A stretch of 51,222 nucleotides of DNA from assembly GCA_031266055.1 (NCBI GenBank), contig JAISBT010000046.1:1-51222 (forward strand), given 5' to 3'. The position numbers were made by a program, and so were the translations under genes. Below are positions 7,057 through 13,975 of the stretch, piece by piece. The notes beneath the pieces were generated by a model, which was not told where the DNA came from, made no database searches, and saw only the letters and a program-made list of their open reading frames with translations. Source of the DNA: Deltaproteobacteria bacterium. GTDB taxonomy: Bacteria; Desulfobacterota; Desulfovibrionia; Desulfovibrionales; Desulfovibrionaceae. Within the stretch, counting starts at the first letter, position 1, and each line of letters opens with the position of its first letter.

Positions 7057-7512
7057 ATGGCTCAGACCAACCTAATCAACCCCGCGTCTCAAGTCAACAC
7101 CCGTTCAACCCGCCGCGTAAGCAGCCGGGTACTCACCATAGCCAATCGCCTTGCTGTCGAGATGGGTGACCGTAGCGCCGCTTTCGTGCGGGCCTGGGCC
7201 ATCGTCAAGGCCGGGACGGTTGAAATGCCGGTTAAGGGCGTATCTTTCGGGAGCCGTCAAGAAGCCCTTCGCCGCCTGTCCGGATACGACCCGGTAAAGG
7301 TACATGCCTTCCTGGTGCCTGAGCAGGATAACCCGGCTGACCCCAAGGCTATAGCGGTTATGGTCATGGTGCAGGGTGGAAGGGGCATTTACCGCCTGGG
7401 CTATGTACCCCGTGAACAAACTGCCCTGGCGCGGGCCATGCAGGATAACCGCCCTTCCCTCAAGGTCATTATCGGCAACATCAACGGCGCAAGAATAAGA
7501 CTGACGGCTTAA
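7057..7512 (+). CDS. HIRAN-domain protein
   Basis: A 151-residue protein. Residues about 58-135 show the HIRAN pattern: VKGVSFGSRQEALRRL, then VKVHAFLVPEQDNPADPKAI, and GIYRLGYVPREQTALARAM. HIRAN modules bind single-stranded or damaged DNA ends in repair helicases and also occur alone in mobile elements. The N-terminal 50 residues are polar and basic. The ATG at 7,057 follows CTGGAGG by 8 bases; earlier in-frame positions lack a start signal. It is probably driven from the repressor-controlled promoter near 6,925, making it an early or regulated element gene. DNA-end binding is known of the family; the specific role is unknown. Confidence 0.75.
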   Translation: MAQTNLINPASQVNTRSTRRVSSRVLTIANRLAVEMGDRSAAFVRAWAIVKAGTVEMPVKGVSFGSRQEALRRLSGYDPVKVHAFLVPEQDNPADPKAIAVMVMVQGGRGIYRLGYVPREQTALARAMQDNRPSLKVIIGNINGARIRLTA

Positions 7513-7545
7513 GAACCCGGCCAACGAGTAACCCGAGGTGCAATC

Positions 7546-7887
7546 ATGGCTACAGAAAACTTATCGGCACAGGCAGCGGAAAGCAAGGATCTTCCCGAAT
7601 GGAAGAAAGAACGCATTAAAATGGCTAAAGCCACATGGCGGAATATTCTCGATCCAATCCTGACTTTTGCGGAACTGGTGAGAGGGTATTGCAATCTTGA
7701 AGATGGAAGCAGGGTAGACTTTAACCTTGATGAAATCAGCGCCGTGCTGCGGATACTGGTTATTGGCGGGTACGCGGAAACGAAATTGCATTGCAATGGC
7801 TGGGATGATCTGGCCTATACTTGTGGCGATTCGTTGGAACAAAATATCAAGGATTGGAACGCAGGCACGGAAGGGGGTGAGGAATGA
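7546..7887 (+). CDS. Hypothetical element protein
   Basis: A 113-residue acidic, mostly helical protein that I do not recognise. GAGGTG ends 7 bases before the ATG, a credible ribosome binding site, and it follows the HIRAN gene by 33 bases in the same direction, so the two are probably co-transcribed. Composition is normal for a cytoplasmic protein, without membrane segments or cysteine clusters. It ends with an acidic tail (AGTEGGEE). A seven-codon open frame overlaps its stop (7,884-7,907) and is not thought real. It is the last likely gene of the integrated element. Confidence 0.55.
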   Translation: MATENLSAQAAESKDLPEWKKERIKMAKATWRNILDPILTFAELVRGYCNLEDGSRVDFNLDEISAVLRILVIGGYAETKLHCNGWDDLAYTCGDSLEQNIKDWNAGTEGGEE

Positions 7888-7940
7888 GCGCTATACTGAA
7901 CTTCTGAGTCAACATTGCCACAGCACCAAGCGCTGGCCCT

Positions 7941-7966
7941 GCTTCCCCCTGGAGGCGGGGCTTTTC
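7941..7966 (+). terminator. Possible terminator after HIRAN operon
   Basis: A C-rich arm (CTTCCCC) is followed by GGAGG and GGGG and then CTTTTC. A G+C-rich stem with a short T run fits an intrinsic terminator for the rightward operon ending at 7,887. The pairing is imperfect, so confidence is limited. Confidence 0.35.
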
Positions 7967-8349
7967 GTTGGCCGGGGGTCGAGGGAGCAGCGCCACCCGC
8001 CAGCCGTAAAGCGTACCGTGTACACGAAACGTAGGCTGGCCCTCCGGGATAACGGCGGACGAATAAACAGGCATGGGGGAAAGCGTAGCGGCGCGGAAGG
8101 AAAGAGGAAGCGCCAGGGGCGGAAAGCATCAGGGCAGGCAGGGGAAAGCGAAAACGGCATACCGGGGAAAGAGGGCAAAACGAGGCCGGGCGGAAAAGGG
8201 AGTGACCCCGCCTATAGGGCAGCGTTAAATTTTAGGGGTATTTTAAGGGGTATTATGAAGATTATGAAAAAATATAATCAATAATTACATATAGTTATAT
8301 TGCATGTTTACATGCTTCACGACAAAAATAACTTCACAGAAGTGCGATA
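7967..8349. other. Purine-rich non-coding stretch
   Basis: No gene recognised. From about 8,050 to 8,215 the + strand is strongly purine-biased, with many GGAAAG, GGGGAAAG and GGCGGAAA runs. The open frame across it gives a low-complexity basic peptide and is not convincing. The tail 8,219-8,320 turns A+T-rich. A small palindrome with arms GCATGT and ACATGC lies near 8,304. The element boundary may lie in or just after this stretch. Confidence 0.35.
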
Positions 8350-8384
8350 AAGTCCGCAAAGCAAATAGCCAAGCGGACTTTTTC
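8350..8384 (+). terminator. Intrinsic terminator at the element's right side
   Basis: AAGTCCGC (8,350-8,357) pairs exactly with GCGGACTT (8,373-8,380) across a 15-base loop and is followed by TTT and further T-rich sequence. It would end rightward transcription leaving the integrated element. Confidence 0.65.
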
Positions 8385-8524
8385 TTTGTTTGTGTTCGTT
8401 CATGTTCGCTAACCCAAGTTTCTTATGTGGCCCCTTGTCAAGCCTCCGAAAATCTTTTTCTGTCTTTTATTGCGGACGCAAGCAGCGCCCGAGGATGGGC
8501 AAATATCTCAGGCTTACCCCTCTA

Positions 8525-8630
8525 CAGAGCGGTCCAATTCCGCCCGGTGCCTCTTAGAGCAGATTAACATTGAAAATGTTCATCTGCTCTAATGCCTCCG
8601 CCGGGCAACTTCAAAGCGGATCCGCTCTAA
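8525..8630. repeat. Nested palindromic repeat ending the activator gene
   Basis: The core TTAGAGCAGATTAACATT (8,554-8,571) pairs with its near-exact complement ending at 8,592. An outer pair AGAGCGG / CCGCTCT brackets it. The core belongs to the TTAGAGC family seen at several other intergenic sites in this window. The right outer arm contains the stop codon of the leftward activator gene, so the structure probably also works as its terminator. Confidence 0.6.
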
Positions 8631-10603
8631 AAAGGCCGCTCCCGGCTGATCCCCAGTTTTTTCATCTTACGGTAGAGGGTGCTGGCGTTGATGCCGAGGA
8701 AGGCCGCAGCTCGGCGCTGGTTGCCTTCCGCCGCGCGCAGCGCGCCGAGCAGGGTTGCGCGCTCGGCCTCGCGCAGGGGAGCGGCCGATCCGGCGCTGGC
8801 CGCGCCTTCGGGAACGGTCGGGAGATCGGAACGCGGCCCGGCGCGGAAAAGGGCTCCCTCGCCTTCGCGCGCGGGTGGCGGGGTGAAGGAGAGCGCGCGC
8901 CGGACATGGGCCGGGGAAACCACGCCCCCGGTGACGGAAAGGCAGATCCGGCGGACGCAGTGTTCCAGTTCCCGGACGTTGCCGGGCCAGGGGTGGGAAG
9001 CGAGCGCGCCCGCGGCTTCCGGCGCGAAGGTCAGCCGGGTTCCGGCCTGGGCGTGCCGCGCGAGAAAAAGCCGGGCCAGGTGGCGGACATCCCCCTCCCT
9101 CTCGCGCAGGGGCGGGATGACCAGCGGCAGGACGTGCAGCCGGAAAAAGAGATCCTGCCGGAATTCCCCCCGCTGCACCAGGGGCCAGAGGTCCACGTTG
9201 GAAGCGGCGATAACCCGGAAGTTCACGGGCACGTAGGCGTCGCCTCCCAGGCGCAGGATGCTGCGCTCCTGCAGCACCCGGAGCAGCCTGCTCTGGCCGT
9301 GGCCGTCCAGGCCGGCAACCTCGTCCAGGAAAATCGTGCCCTGGTCGGCCAGTTCGAAAAAGCCGGTTTTGCCCCTGCGGTTGGCGCCGGTGAAGGCCCC
9401 TTCCTCGTAGCCGAAGAATTCCGATTCCAGAAGCGTCGCCGGAAGCGCGGCGCAGTTGACCGCCACAAAGGGGCCGTTGCGCCTGGGGGAGGCGTTGTGC
9501 ATGGCTTGGGCGAAAAGTTCCTTGCCGGTGCCGGTCTCTCCCCGCAAGAGCACGGTTTCGTCAACGGCCGCGTAGCGCGCGGCCGTTTCCCCGGCCTCCC
9601 TGATCTGCGGGGAAACGCCCTCGATATCCCCGAAGCGGTGCAGGGCGCTCATGCCTTTGGCGGATCGGCTGCGGCGGATTTTGGCCTCCATTTCCACGAT
9701 CCGAGTGGCTGGCTGGAAGCTCAGGATCGCGCCGCTGACCCTGCCCTGAGAGACAAAGGGGGTCAGCGCCGCGATGTAGACCATGTCCGGCAGGGTCACG
9801 ATCTCGTTCTGCACGGGCACGCCCGTGGAAAGGCATTCCGCCGTCAGGGCCAGGGGAAACACGTCCTCCACCTTGCGCCCCTCGGGATTGACGGCCAGGT
9901 TCAGGAGCTTGCGGGCCGCCGGGTTGGCCGCCAGGATGCCGCCGTCGGCCTCCAGCAGGAAAATGCCCTCGGCCGAGAAGGCCATGACCGCCTTGAAGCG
10001 TTCCGTCTGCATCTGTTCCAGGGATCGGGCGTAGGCGATGAGCTTGGCTTCCGCGAGCGCCTGGCGGAGCGAGGCGTCGCCGGACTCGTGAGGGATGAAG
10101 GGAATCGTGCGGCCGGCCAGGGCGTTCTGGGTCGTCACCCCGCCGACGATCGCGTCCGCCTTTTCCCGCAGGGCCTGTTCCAGAGCCGCGACAATGGATT
10201 CCCTGGTCGGGCCGCTCTGGTAGATGTGCAGATCCATATCCAGGAGGGCGGAAAAGGAGGCCACGTCCGAAACCACCTTGGCGTAGGCCACCAGGGCGAT
10301 CTTGGGCCGGGGCAGACCGGTCAGGATCCGGGCGGTTCGCAGCATGGCGCTGGTGTCCTGCATGCTGATGGCGATGTTGACGAGCGGCGTCCGGATGTTC
10401 GCGCCGAGCAGGAGTTCCATGGTCCCGCCCCGGCTGACGATGACGTCGACCCCTTCCTGCTCCATATTTCTGGCGATCCGCAAGCCCTCTTCCAGCGTGC
10501 CCTGGCGGATCATGACCGATTCCGCGATTTCCAGTTCCGCGGCCAGACGGGACATGGCCCGGAACATGTTCCGGCTCGTCGCGACAACGCCTATGCTGGC
10601 CAT
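8627..10603 (-). CDS. PrpR-like sigma-54-dependent activator
   Basis: A 658-residue enhancer-binding protein. Residues about 1-190 form a PrpR_N-type sensor ([41 protein letters not shown]), known in PrpR to sense small organic acids. A PAS domain follows (about 205-310). The AAA+ domain (about 340-570) has Walker A GETGTGKE, the sigma-54 contact loop as GAFTGA, Walker [11 protein letters not shown] and a WPGNVREL segment. A Fis-type HTH is at the C-terminus ([24 protein letters not shown]). The ATG at 10,603 has AAGGAGG 4 bases upstream; the open frame extends further but the upstream codons overlap the divergent control region. It should activate the divergent operon from the -24/-12 promoter at 10,731. 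Confidence 0.9.
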   Translation of the reverse strand: MASIGVVATSRNMFRAMSRLAAELEIAESVMIRQGTLEEGLRIARNMEQEGVDVIVSRGGTMELLLGANIRTPLVNIAISMQDTSAMLRTARILTGLPRPKIALVAYAKVVSDVASFSALLDMDLHIYQSGPTRESIVAALEQALREKADAIVGGVTTQNALAGRTIPFIPHESGDASLRQALAEAKLIAYARSLEQMQTERFKAVMAFSAEGIFLLEADGGILAANPAARKLLNLAVNPEGRKVEDVFPLALTAECLSTGVPVQNEIVTLPDMVYIAALTPFVSQGRVSGAILSFQPATRIVEMEAKIRRSRSAKGMSALHRFGDIEGVSPQIREAGETAARYAAVDETVLLRGETGTGKELFAQAMHNASPRRNGPFVAVNCAALPATLLESEFFGYEEGAFTGANRRGKTGFFELADQGTIFLDEVAGLDGHGQSRLLRVLQERSILRLGGDAYVPVNFRVIAASNVDLWPLVQRGEFRQDLFFRLHVLPLVIPPLREREGDVRHLARLFLARHAQAGTRLTFAPEAAGALASHPWPGNVRELEHCVRRICLSVTGGVVSPAHVRRALSFTPPPAREGEGALFRAGPRSDLPTVPEGAASAGSAAPLREAERATLLGALRAAEGNQRRAAAFLGINASTLYRKMKKLGISRERPF

Positions 10604-10630
10604 GCTTCCTCCTTCGCCGGTTCGGGCGGA

Positions 10631-10688
10631 TCGTGCATTGCAGGGTATTTTTGCATTGTAGCATGCATGAATGCACGATACAATGCAA
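10631..10688. promoter_or_regulatory. Palindromic upstream activator sites
   Basis: TTGCATTGTA (10,651-10,660) and TACAATGCAA (10,679-10,688) form a perfect 10-bp inverted repeat with an 18-bp spacer. A second overlapping pair is TCGTGCATT (10,631-10,639) with AATGCACGA (10,670-10,678). TGCATTGCA also occurs at 10,634-10,642. They lie 43 bp or more upstream of the sigma-54 promoter, the usual zone for enhancer binding, and next to the activator's own start. They are the likely binding sites of the PrpR-like protein. Confidence 0.7.
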
Positions 10689-10730
10689 GGAAATCTTTTG
10701 CCAATCCCTTGAAAACAGGCTTTCCCTCGC

Positions 10731-10746
10731 TGGTACGCAACTTGCT
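10731..10746 (+). promoter_or_regulatory. Sigma-54 (-24/-12) promoter
   Basis: TGGTACG-CAAC-TTGCT fits the sigma-54 consensus TGGYACG-N4-TTGCW at every defined position, with the GG (10,732) and GC (10,744) ten bases apart. It lies 27 bases before the LarA-like gene's ATG and next to a gene for a sigma-54 activator. It would drive the rightward operon from 10,773. Confidence 0.85.
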
Positions 10747-10772
10747 TGTACGCATAAATCAGGAGGACGCCC

Positions 10773-12071
10773 ATGCTTTTTCCGGCTCCGGATTTACAGG
10801 TTCCCTCGGCCGTCGCCGCTCTGCTCGAAAAAATCCCTCTGCCGCGCGTTGCGCCGGTTTCCCAGGTCTTCGACCGGCCGCGCGTGGAAAACATGGAGGC
10901 GGAAGTCGCTTCCCGCCTGCGGGAAAGCGGCTGCCTCGCCGCTCTGAAAAAGGGCCAGTCCGTCGCCGTCACGGCCGGGAGCCGGGGCATCACGGATCTG
11001 CCCCTCGTCATCCGAACCGTGGTCAGGGCGGTCAGGGCGGCCGGGGCCGAGCCCTTTGTCGTGCCGGCCATGGGCAGCCACGGCGGCGCCACGGCCGAAG
11101 GCCAAATCGCGCTGTTACAAGGGCTGGGCATCGACGAGGAAAGCGTGGAAGCACCCCTGAGATCCTCCATGGACACCGTGGTCGTGGGCACCACCGCCAA
11201 CGGCCTGCCCGCGCACATGGACAGGCACGCCGCCGGGGCCGACGGCATCATCGCCGTCAACCGGATCAAGCCGCACACCTCCTTCCGGGGGGAGATCGAG
11301 AGCGGGGTGTTGAAAATGCTTACCATCGGCCTCGGCAAACAGCGGGGCGCGGAAATCTGCCACAACCTGGGTTTCGGCCACATGGCGGCCAACGTGCCCG
11401 CCATTGCCGAAATCGTGCTGGCGGCCAAAAACGTTCTCTGTGGCGTCGGCATCGTGGAGAACGCCCTTCACGAGACGGCCCTGGTCGAAATCCTGCGGCC
11501 GGAAACCATGCTCGAACGCGAAAAGGCCCTGCTCAGGGAAGCCTGGAGCCTCGCGCCGAAAATTTTCTTCGATTCCCTTGATGTCCTGATCATCGACGAG
11601 ATCGGCAAGGACATCAGCGGCACCGGCTTCGACTGCAACGTGGCCGGCCGCTACAACAATCCCTGTGCCCGCGGCGGGCCGGAAATCACGCGTGTCGCCG
11701 TCCTCGACATCACGGACAGATCCAAGGGCAACGGCAACGGCATTGGCATGGCCGACGTGGCCACCCGCCGGGCCTTTGCCAAGTTCTCGGCGGAGCAGAC
11801 CTACCCCAACGCCCTGACCTCCACCGCCCTCCTGAGCGTGAAAATGCCCATGGTTCTCGTGAACGACAGCCTGGCCATCCGGGCCGCCCTGAAAACCTGC
11901 AACGTGGCGGACCTCGCCGCCGTCCGCCTGGTTCGGATCAAGAACACCAACGAATTGCGCTCGATTTTCGCTTCGGAAGCCCTGCTCGGTTACTGCCGCG
12001 GCCACCCTAACCTGCGCGTGGAAGGAGACGCCGCGCCTTTCGCCTTCAACGCCGAAGGCAACCTCTGGTAG
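10773..12071 (+). CDS. LarA-like (lactate racemase N-domain) protein
   Basis: A 432-residue protein of the DUF2088/LarA-like superfamily, whose best-known member is the nickel-pincer lactate racemase; relatives probably epimerise other 2-hydroxyacids. Recognisable stretches are [29 protein letters not shown] with the conserved His, and [18 protein letters not shown]. The classical GFSGGRK loop is replaced by ESGVLKML, so the family assignment is clear but substrate and cofactor are open. LarB, LarC or LarE genes for pincer synthesis are not in the window. AGGAGG precedes the ATG. It is first in the sigma-54 operon, followed by a two-part UxaA-type dehydratase, which fits epimerisation then dehydration of a sugar-acid-like substrate. 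Confidence 0.75.
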   Translation: MLFPAPDLQVPSAVAALLEKIPLPRVAPVSQVFDRPRVENMEAEVASRLRESGCLAALKKGQSVAVTAGSRGITDLPLVIRTVVRAVRAAGAEPFVVPAMGSHGGATAEGQIALLQGLGIDEESVEAPLRSSMDTVVVGTTANGLPAHMDRHAAGADGIIAVNRIKPHTSFRGEIESGVLKMLTIGLGKQRGAEICHNLGFGHMAANVPAIAEIVLAAKNVLCGVGIVENALHETALVEILRPETMLEREKALLREAWSLAPKIFFDSLDVLIIDEIGKDISGTGFDCNVAGRYNNPCARGGPEITRVAVLDITDRSKGNGNGIGMADVATRRAFAKFSAEQTYPNALTSTALLSVKMPMVLVNDSLAIRAALKTCNVADLAAVRLVRIKNTNELRSIFASEALLGYCRGHPNLRVEGDAAPFAFNAEGNLW

Positions 12072-12086
12072 CGGACGCGGCACGGG

Positions 12087-12158
12087 CAACGGCCGCACGG
12101 CGGCGGGAACGGACAACGGCCGCATCCGGCAGGGAGCGGCGTATACGACAACGGCCGC
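12087..12158. repeat. Three direct 10-bp repeats in an operon spacer
   Basis: CAACGGCCGC occurs at 12,087, 12,114 and 12,149, in the same orientation, in the 116-base gap between the LarA-like gene and the dehydratase small subunit. The flanks are also similar (GACAACGGCCGC for the last two). They may be local duplications or a binding site for a regulator acting inside the operon. Confidence 0.45.
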
Positions 12159-12187
12159 TCCGGCATGGGAGGGCGGCGGGAGGTGGC

Positions 12188-12496
12188 ATGGAAAGCGGTG
12201 ATTTTCTGCACATGGAGGGGCGCAAGATCGCTCTGGTTCTGGACAGACGAGACAACGTGGCCGTGGTTCTCGCGGATGTCGGGCCAGGCGAGGACTGTCT
12301 GGTTCGGGGGCTTAAGGCCGAGTGCGACCTGCGGGCCGCGGAGGCCGTTCCCTTCGGGCACAAGGTGGCTCTCGCAAATCTCGCCGCGGGCGAGGCCATC
12401 CGCAAGTACGGCGAGGAGATCGGCGTCGCCGCCGCGCCCATTCCCAAGGGCGGCTGGGTTCACATCCACAACCTTCACTGCGCGAGGGGGATGTGA
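12188..12496 (+). CDS. UxaA-family small subunit (SAF domain)
   Basis: A 102-residue SAF-domain protein, the N-terminal/small subunit of altronate or galactarate dehydratase-type enzymes and of sulfolactate sulfo-lyase (SuyA). The family's C-terminal hallmark is clear: PIPKGGWVHIHNLHC. Conserved turns are DNVAVVLADV and VPFGHKVALANLAAGEAI. GGAGGTGGC lies directly before the ATG. The large subunit starts one base after its stop codon, so the pair is translated together. In this two-subunit form the enzyme removes water (or sulfite) from a 2-hydroxyacid. The substrate cannot be read from sequence; sulfolactate is an option worth testing in a sulfite-respiring lineage. Confidence 0.8.
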   Translation: MESGDFLHMEGRKIALVLDRRDNVAVVLADVGPGEDCLVRGLKAECDLRAAEAVPFGHKVALANLAAGEAIRKYGEEIGVAAAPIPKGGWVHIHNLHCARGM

Positions 12497-12497
12497 G

Positions 12498-13670
12498 ATG
12501 GCCGGTTTTTTCATGGGCTACCCCCGCGAAAACGGAACCTACGGCGCGCGCAACCATATCGCGGTCATCCCGTCCGTCTTCTGCGCCGCCGCGGTGGCCG
12601 AGCGCATCGCCCGAAACGTGCCCGGCTCCTTCGCCTTCCGCCATCCCGTGGGCTGCAGCCAGGTGGGCGAGGATCTGGAAATCACGGCTCGAACCCTGAT
12701 CGGCATCGGGAGAAATCCCAACTACGCGGGCGTTCTCGTCGTGGGCCTGGGCTGCGAGCGGTTTTCCCCCCATGAACTGGCCGAAGGCATTGCGCCCACC
12801 GGGAAGATGCTGGAAACCGTGATCATCCAGGATGAGGGCGACACCCTCAAAGCCATTGAGGCCGGTTCGCGCATGGCCCGCAGGATGCGCCGGGCCGCTT
12901 CCTTGGAAAAGCGGACCGAAGCGCCCCTTTCCGCCCTGATGCTCGGCACCAACTGCGGCGGTTCGGACATGACCTCGGGACTCGCGGCCAACCCCGCCCT
13001 GGGGATCGCTTCCGACATGCTGGTGGCGGAAGGCGGCTCCTCCATCCTCTCCGAACTGACCGAACTGATCGGAACCGAGCACATCCTGGCCCGGCGGGCG
13101 GTTTCCGAAGACGTGGCCCGCGATATCCTCGCGGCCATCGCGGCCATGGAAGAACGCCTGAAAAACCAGACCCGCCATGCCGGCGACGAGAAACGCAAAC
13201 ACCTCATCTCCACGGGCAACTACGAGGGCGGGCTGTCCAGCGTGGTGGAAAAATCCCTCGGCGGGATGAAAAAATCCGGCAGCCGCGCGCGTTTCGTCGA
13301 GGTTTTTAAAACCGGTGGCGCGCCGGCGAAAAAGGGTCTGCTGCTCATGGACGGGCCGGGACACGACGGCGAAGTCACCACCGGGGAGGTGGCCGCCGGC
13401 GCGCAGGTCATCTGTTTTCCCACCGGCCGGGGCACGCCCACGGGGTTTCCCGGCGTGCCGGTCATCAAGATCACCGGCAACCCCCGGACCTTCGCCAGAA
13501 TGGGCGGGAACATCGACATCAACGCCGGCGGAATTCTCACCGGCGAGTGCGGCCTGGAGGCAATGGGCCGCGAAATATATGCGGAAATCCTCGCCGTTGC
13601 CTCGGGCAAACTGAGCAGGGCGGAGATTCTCGGCCACGATGAACAGTTTTGCATAACCCGGCTGCCGTAA
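12498..13670 (+). CDS. UxaA-family large subunit dehydratase
   Basis: A 390-residue large subunit of the UxaA/GarD/SuyB family. The start MAGFFMGYPRENGTYGARNH matches the family's G-Y-x-R-x-dG-x-x-GvRN pattern. Further hallmarks are HPVGCSQVGED, VVGLGCER, MLGTNCGGSDMTSGLAANPA and the C-terminal GRGTPTGFPGVPVIKITGN and INAGGIL. The cysteines in these loops are thought to hold an iron or Fe-S centre in the family. The ATG at 12,498 follows the small-subunit stop by one base. Together with the small subunit and the LarA-like protein it forms a hydroxyacid-converting unit under sigma-54 control. Altronate, galactarate-like acids or sulfolactate are all possible substrates. Confidence 0.85.
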   Translation: MAGFFMGYPRENGTYGARNHIAVIPSVFCAAAVAERIARNVPGSFAFRHPVGCSQVGEDLEITARTLIGIGRNPNYAGVLVVGLGCERFSPHELAEGIAPTGKMLETVIIQDEGDTLKAIEAGSRMARRMRRAASLEKRTEAPLSALMLGTNCGGSDMTSGLAANPALGIASDMLVAEGGSSILSELTELIGTEHILARRAVSEDVARDILAAIAAMEERLKNQTRHAGDEKRKHLISTGNYEGGLSSVVEKSLGGMKKSGSRARFVEVFKTGGAPAKKGLLLMDGPGHDGEVTTGEVAAGAQVICFPTGRGTPTGFPGVPVIKITGNPRTFARMGGNIDINAGGILTGECGLEAMGREIYAEILAVASGKLSRAEILGHDEQFCITRLP

Positions 13671-13678
13671 GGGCGCCG

Positions 13679-13708
13679 TCCGAGCGAAGCGCGTTTTTCG
13701 CGCTCGGA
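13679..13708. terminator. Intercistronic hairpin after dehydratase genes
   Basis: TCCGAGCG (13,679-13,686) pairs with CGCTCGGA (13,701-13,708), with further pairing of GCGCG and CGCG inside. It lies between the dehydratase and the receptor-gene remnant. It may act as a partial terminator or mRNA-stabilising hairpin; there is no T run after it. Confidence 0.45.
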
Positions 13709-13777
13709 TCCCGGCAAAGAGGGCCTGCGCGGTGCCGGAGAGAAGCGCCACGAACCCCAAAAACGAAGGAGTCGTCC

Positions 13778-13903
13778 ATGAGTAAGAGTCTTTTCCCGCT
13801 TGTCTGTCTGGCCCTTTTCTGCGTCCTGGTTCTGAGTTCCGCCCCATCGCATGCGGCCTATCCGACCAAATTATTTGACAATATGCAATGCATTCTTTTT
13901 TGA
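13778..13903 (+). pseudogene. Truncated TctC/Bug-type receptor gene
   Basis: The open frame encodes 41 residues: a clear signal peptide (MSKSLFPLVCLALFCVLVL, then SHAAYPTK) and little else. Signal peptide plus AAYPTK is how tricarboxylate-type periplasmic receptors (TctC/Bug, about 320 residues) begin. Such a receptor would fit the end of the upstream sugar-acid operon. AACGAAGGAG gives a good ribosome binding site. After PTK the sequence becomes A+T-rich and the frame stops, so about 90% of the gene is missing and no TctA/TctB genes follow. This marks a deletion or insertion junction near 13,868. Family assignment rests on the short N-terminus only. Confidence 0.55.
13876..13892. promoter_or_regulatory. 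Candidate control site before the CoA-transferase operon
   Basis: TTGACA (position 13,875 onward) is followed by ATATGCAATGCATTC. The 9-mer TGCAATGCA (13,884-13,892) is the exact complement of TGCATTGCA at 10,634-10,642 in the control region of the sigma-54 operon. No -24/-12 promoter was found between here and the CoA-transferase start, so if the same activator binds here it would act in another way. A sigma-70 type -35 is possible at TTGACA, without a convincing -10. Confidence 0.35.
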
Positions 13904-13975
13904 TATTTCAATTTATTTCAATATATTATCTGCCTTATGACGATGTTGTCTATTATATGAAAATATGGAGGTCAC

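Larger units (their letters stand above)
1..8384. mobile_element. Integrated satellite/phage-like element, left part outside window
   Basis: The block combines an AlpA-type regulator, a DUF3987 primase/helicase-like protein, tightly overlapping small genes, an ERCC4 nuclease, a Cro/CI-type repressor with operators and a HIRAN protein. This set is typical of P4-like satellites and other integrative elements. No integrase, terminase, capsid or conjugation gene is seen, so the element is either incomplete or continues to the left of base 1. The right limit is inferred from the last element-like gene (7,546-7,887) and the terminator near 8,350-8,384, after which chromosomal catabolic genes start. 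No attachment-site duplication could be identified, so the right boundary is approximate. Confidence 0.6.

Noticed and set aside
7884-7907. Short open frame overlapping the end of the hypothetical gene
   Set aside because: Only seven codons before a stop; no evidence of translation.
8570-11581. 1,003-codon open frame on the + strand
   Set aside because: It lies opposite the sigma-54 activator and partly over the LarA-like gene. The translation is Gly/Arg/Gln-rich low-complexity sequence with no family, whereas the other frames show full conserved domains.
12312-13847. 511-codon open frame on the - strand
   Set aside because: Antisense to the UxaA-type subunits, which are unmistakable.
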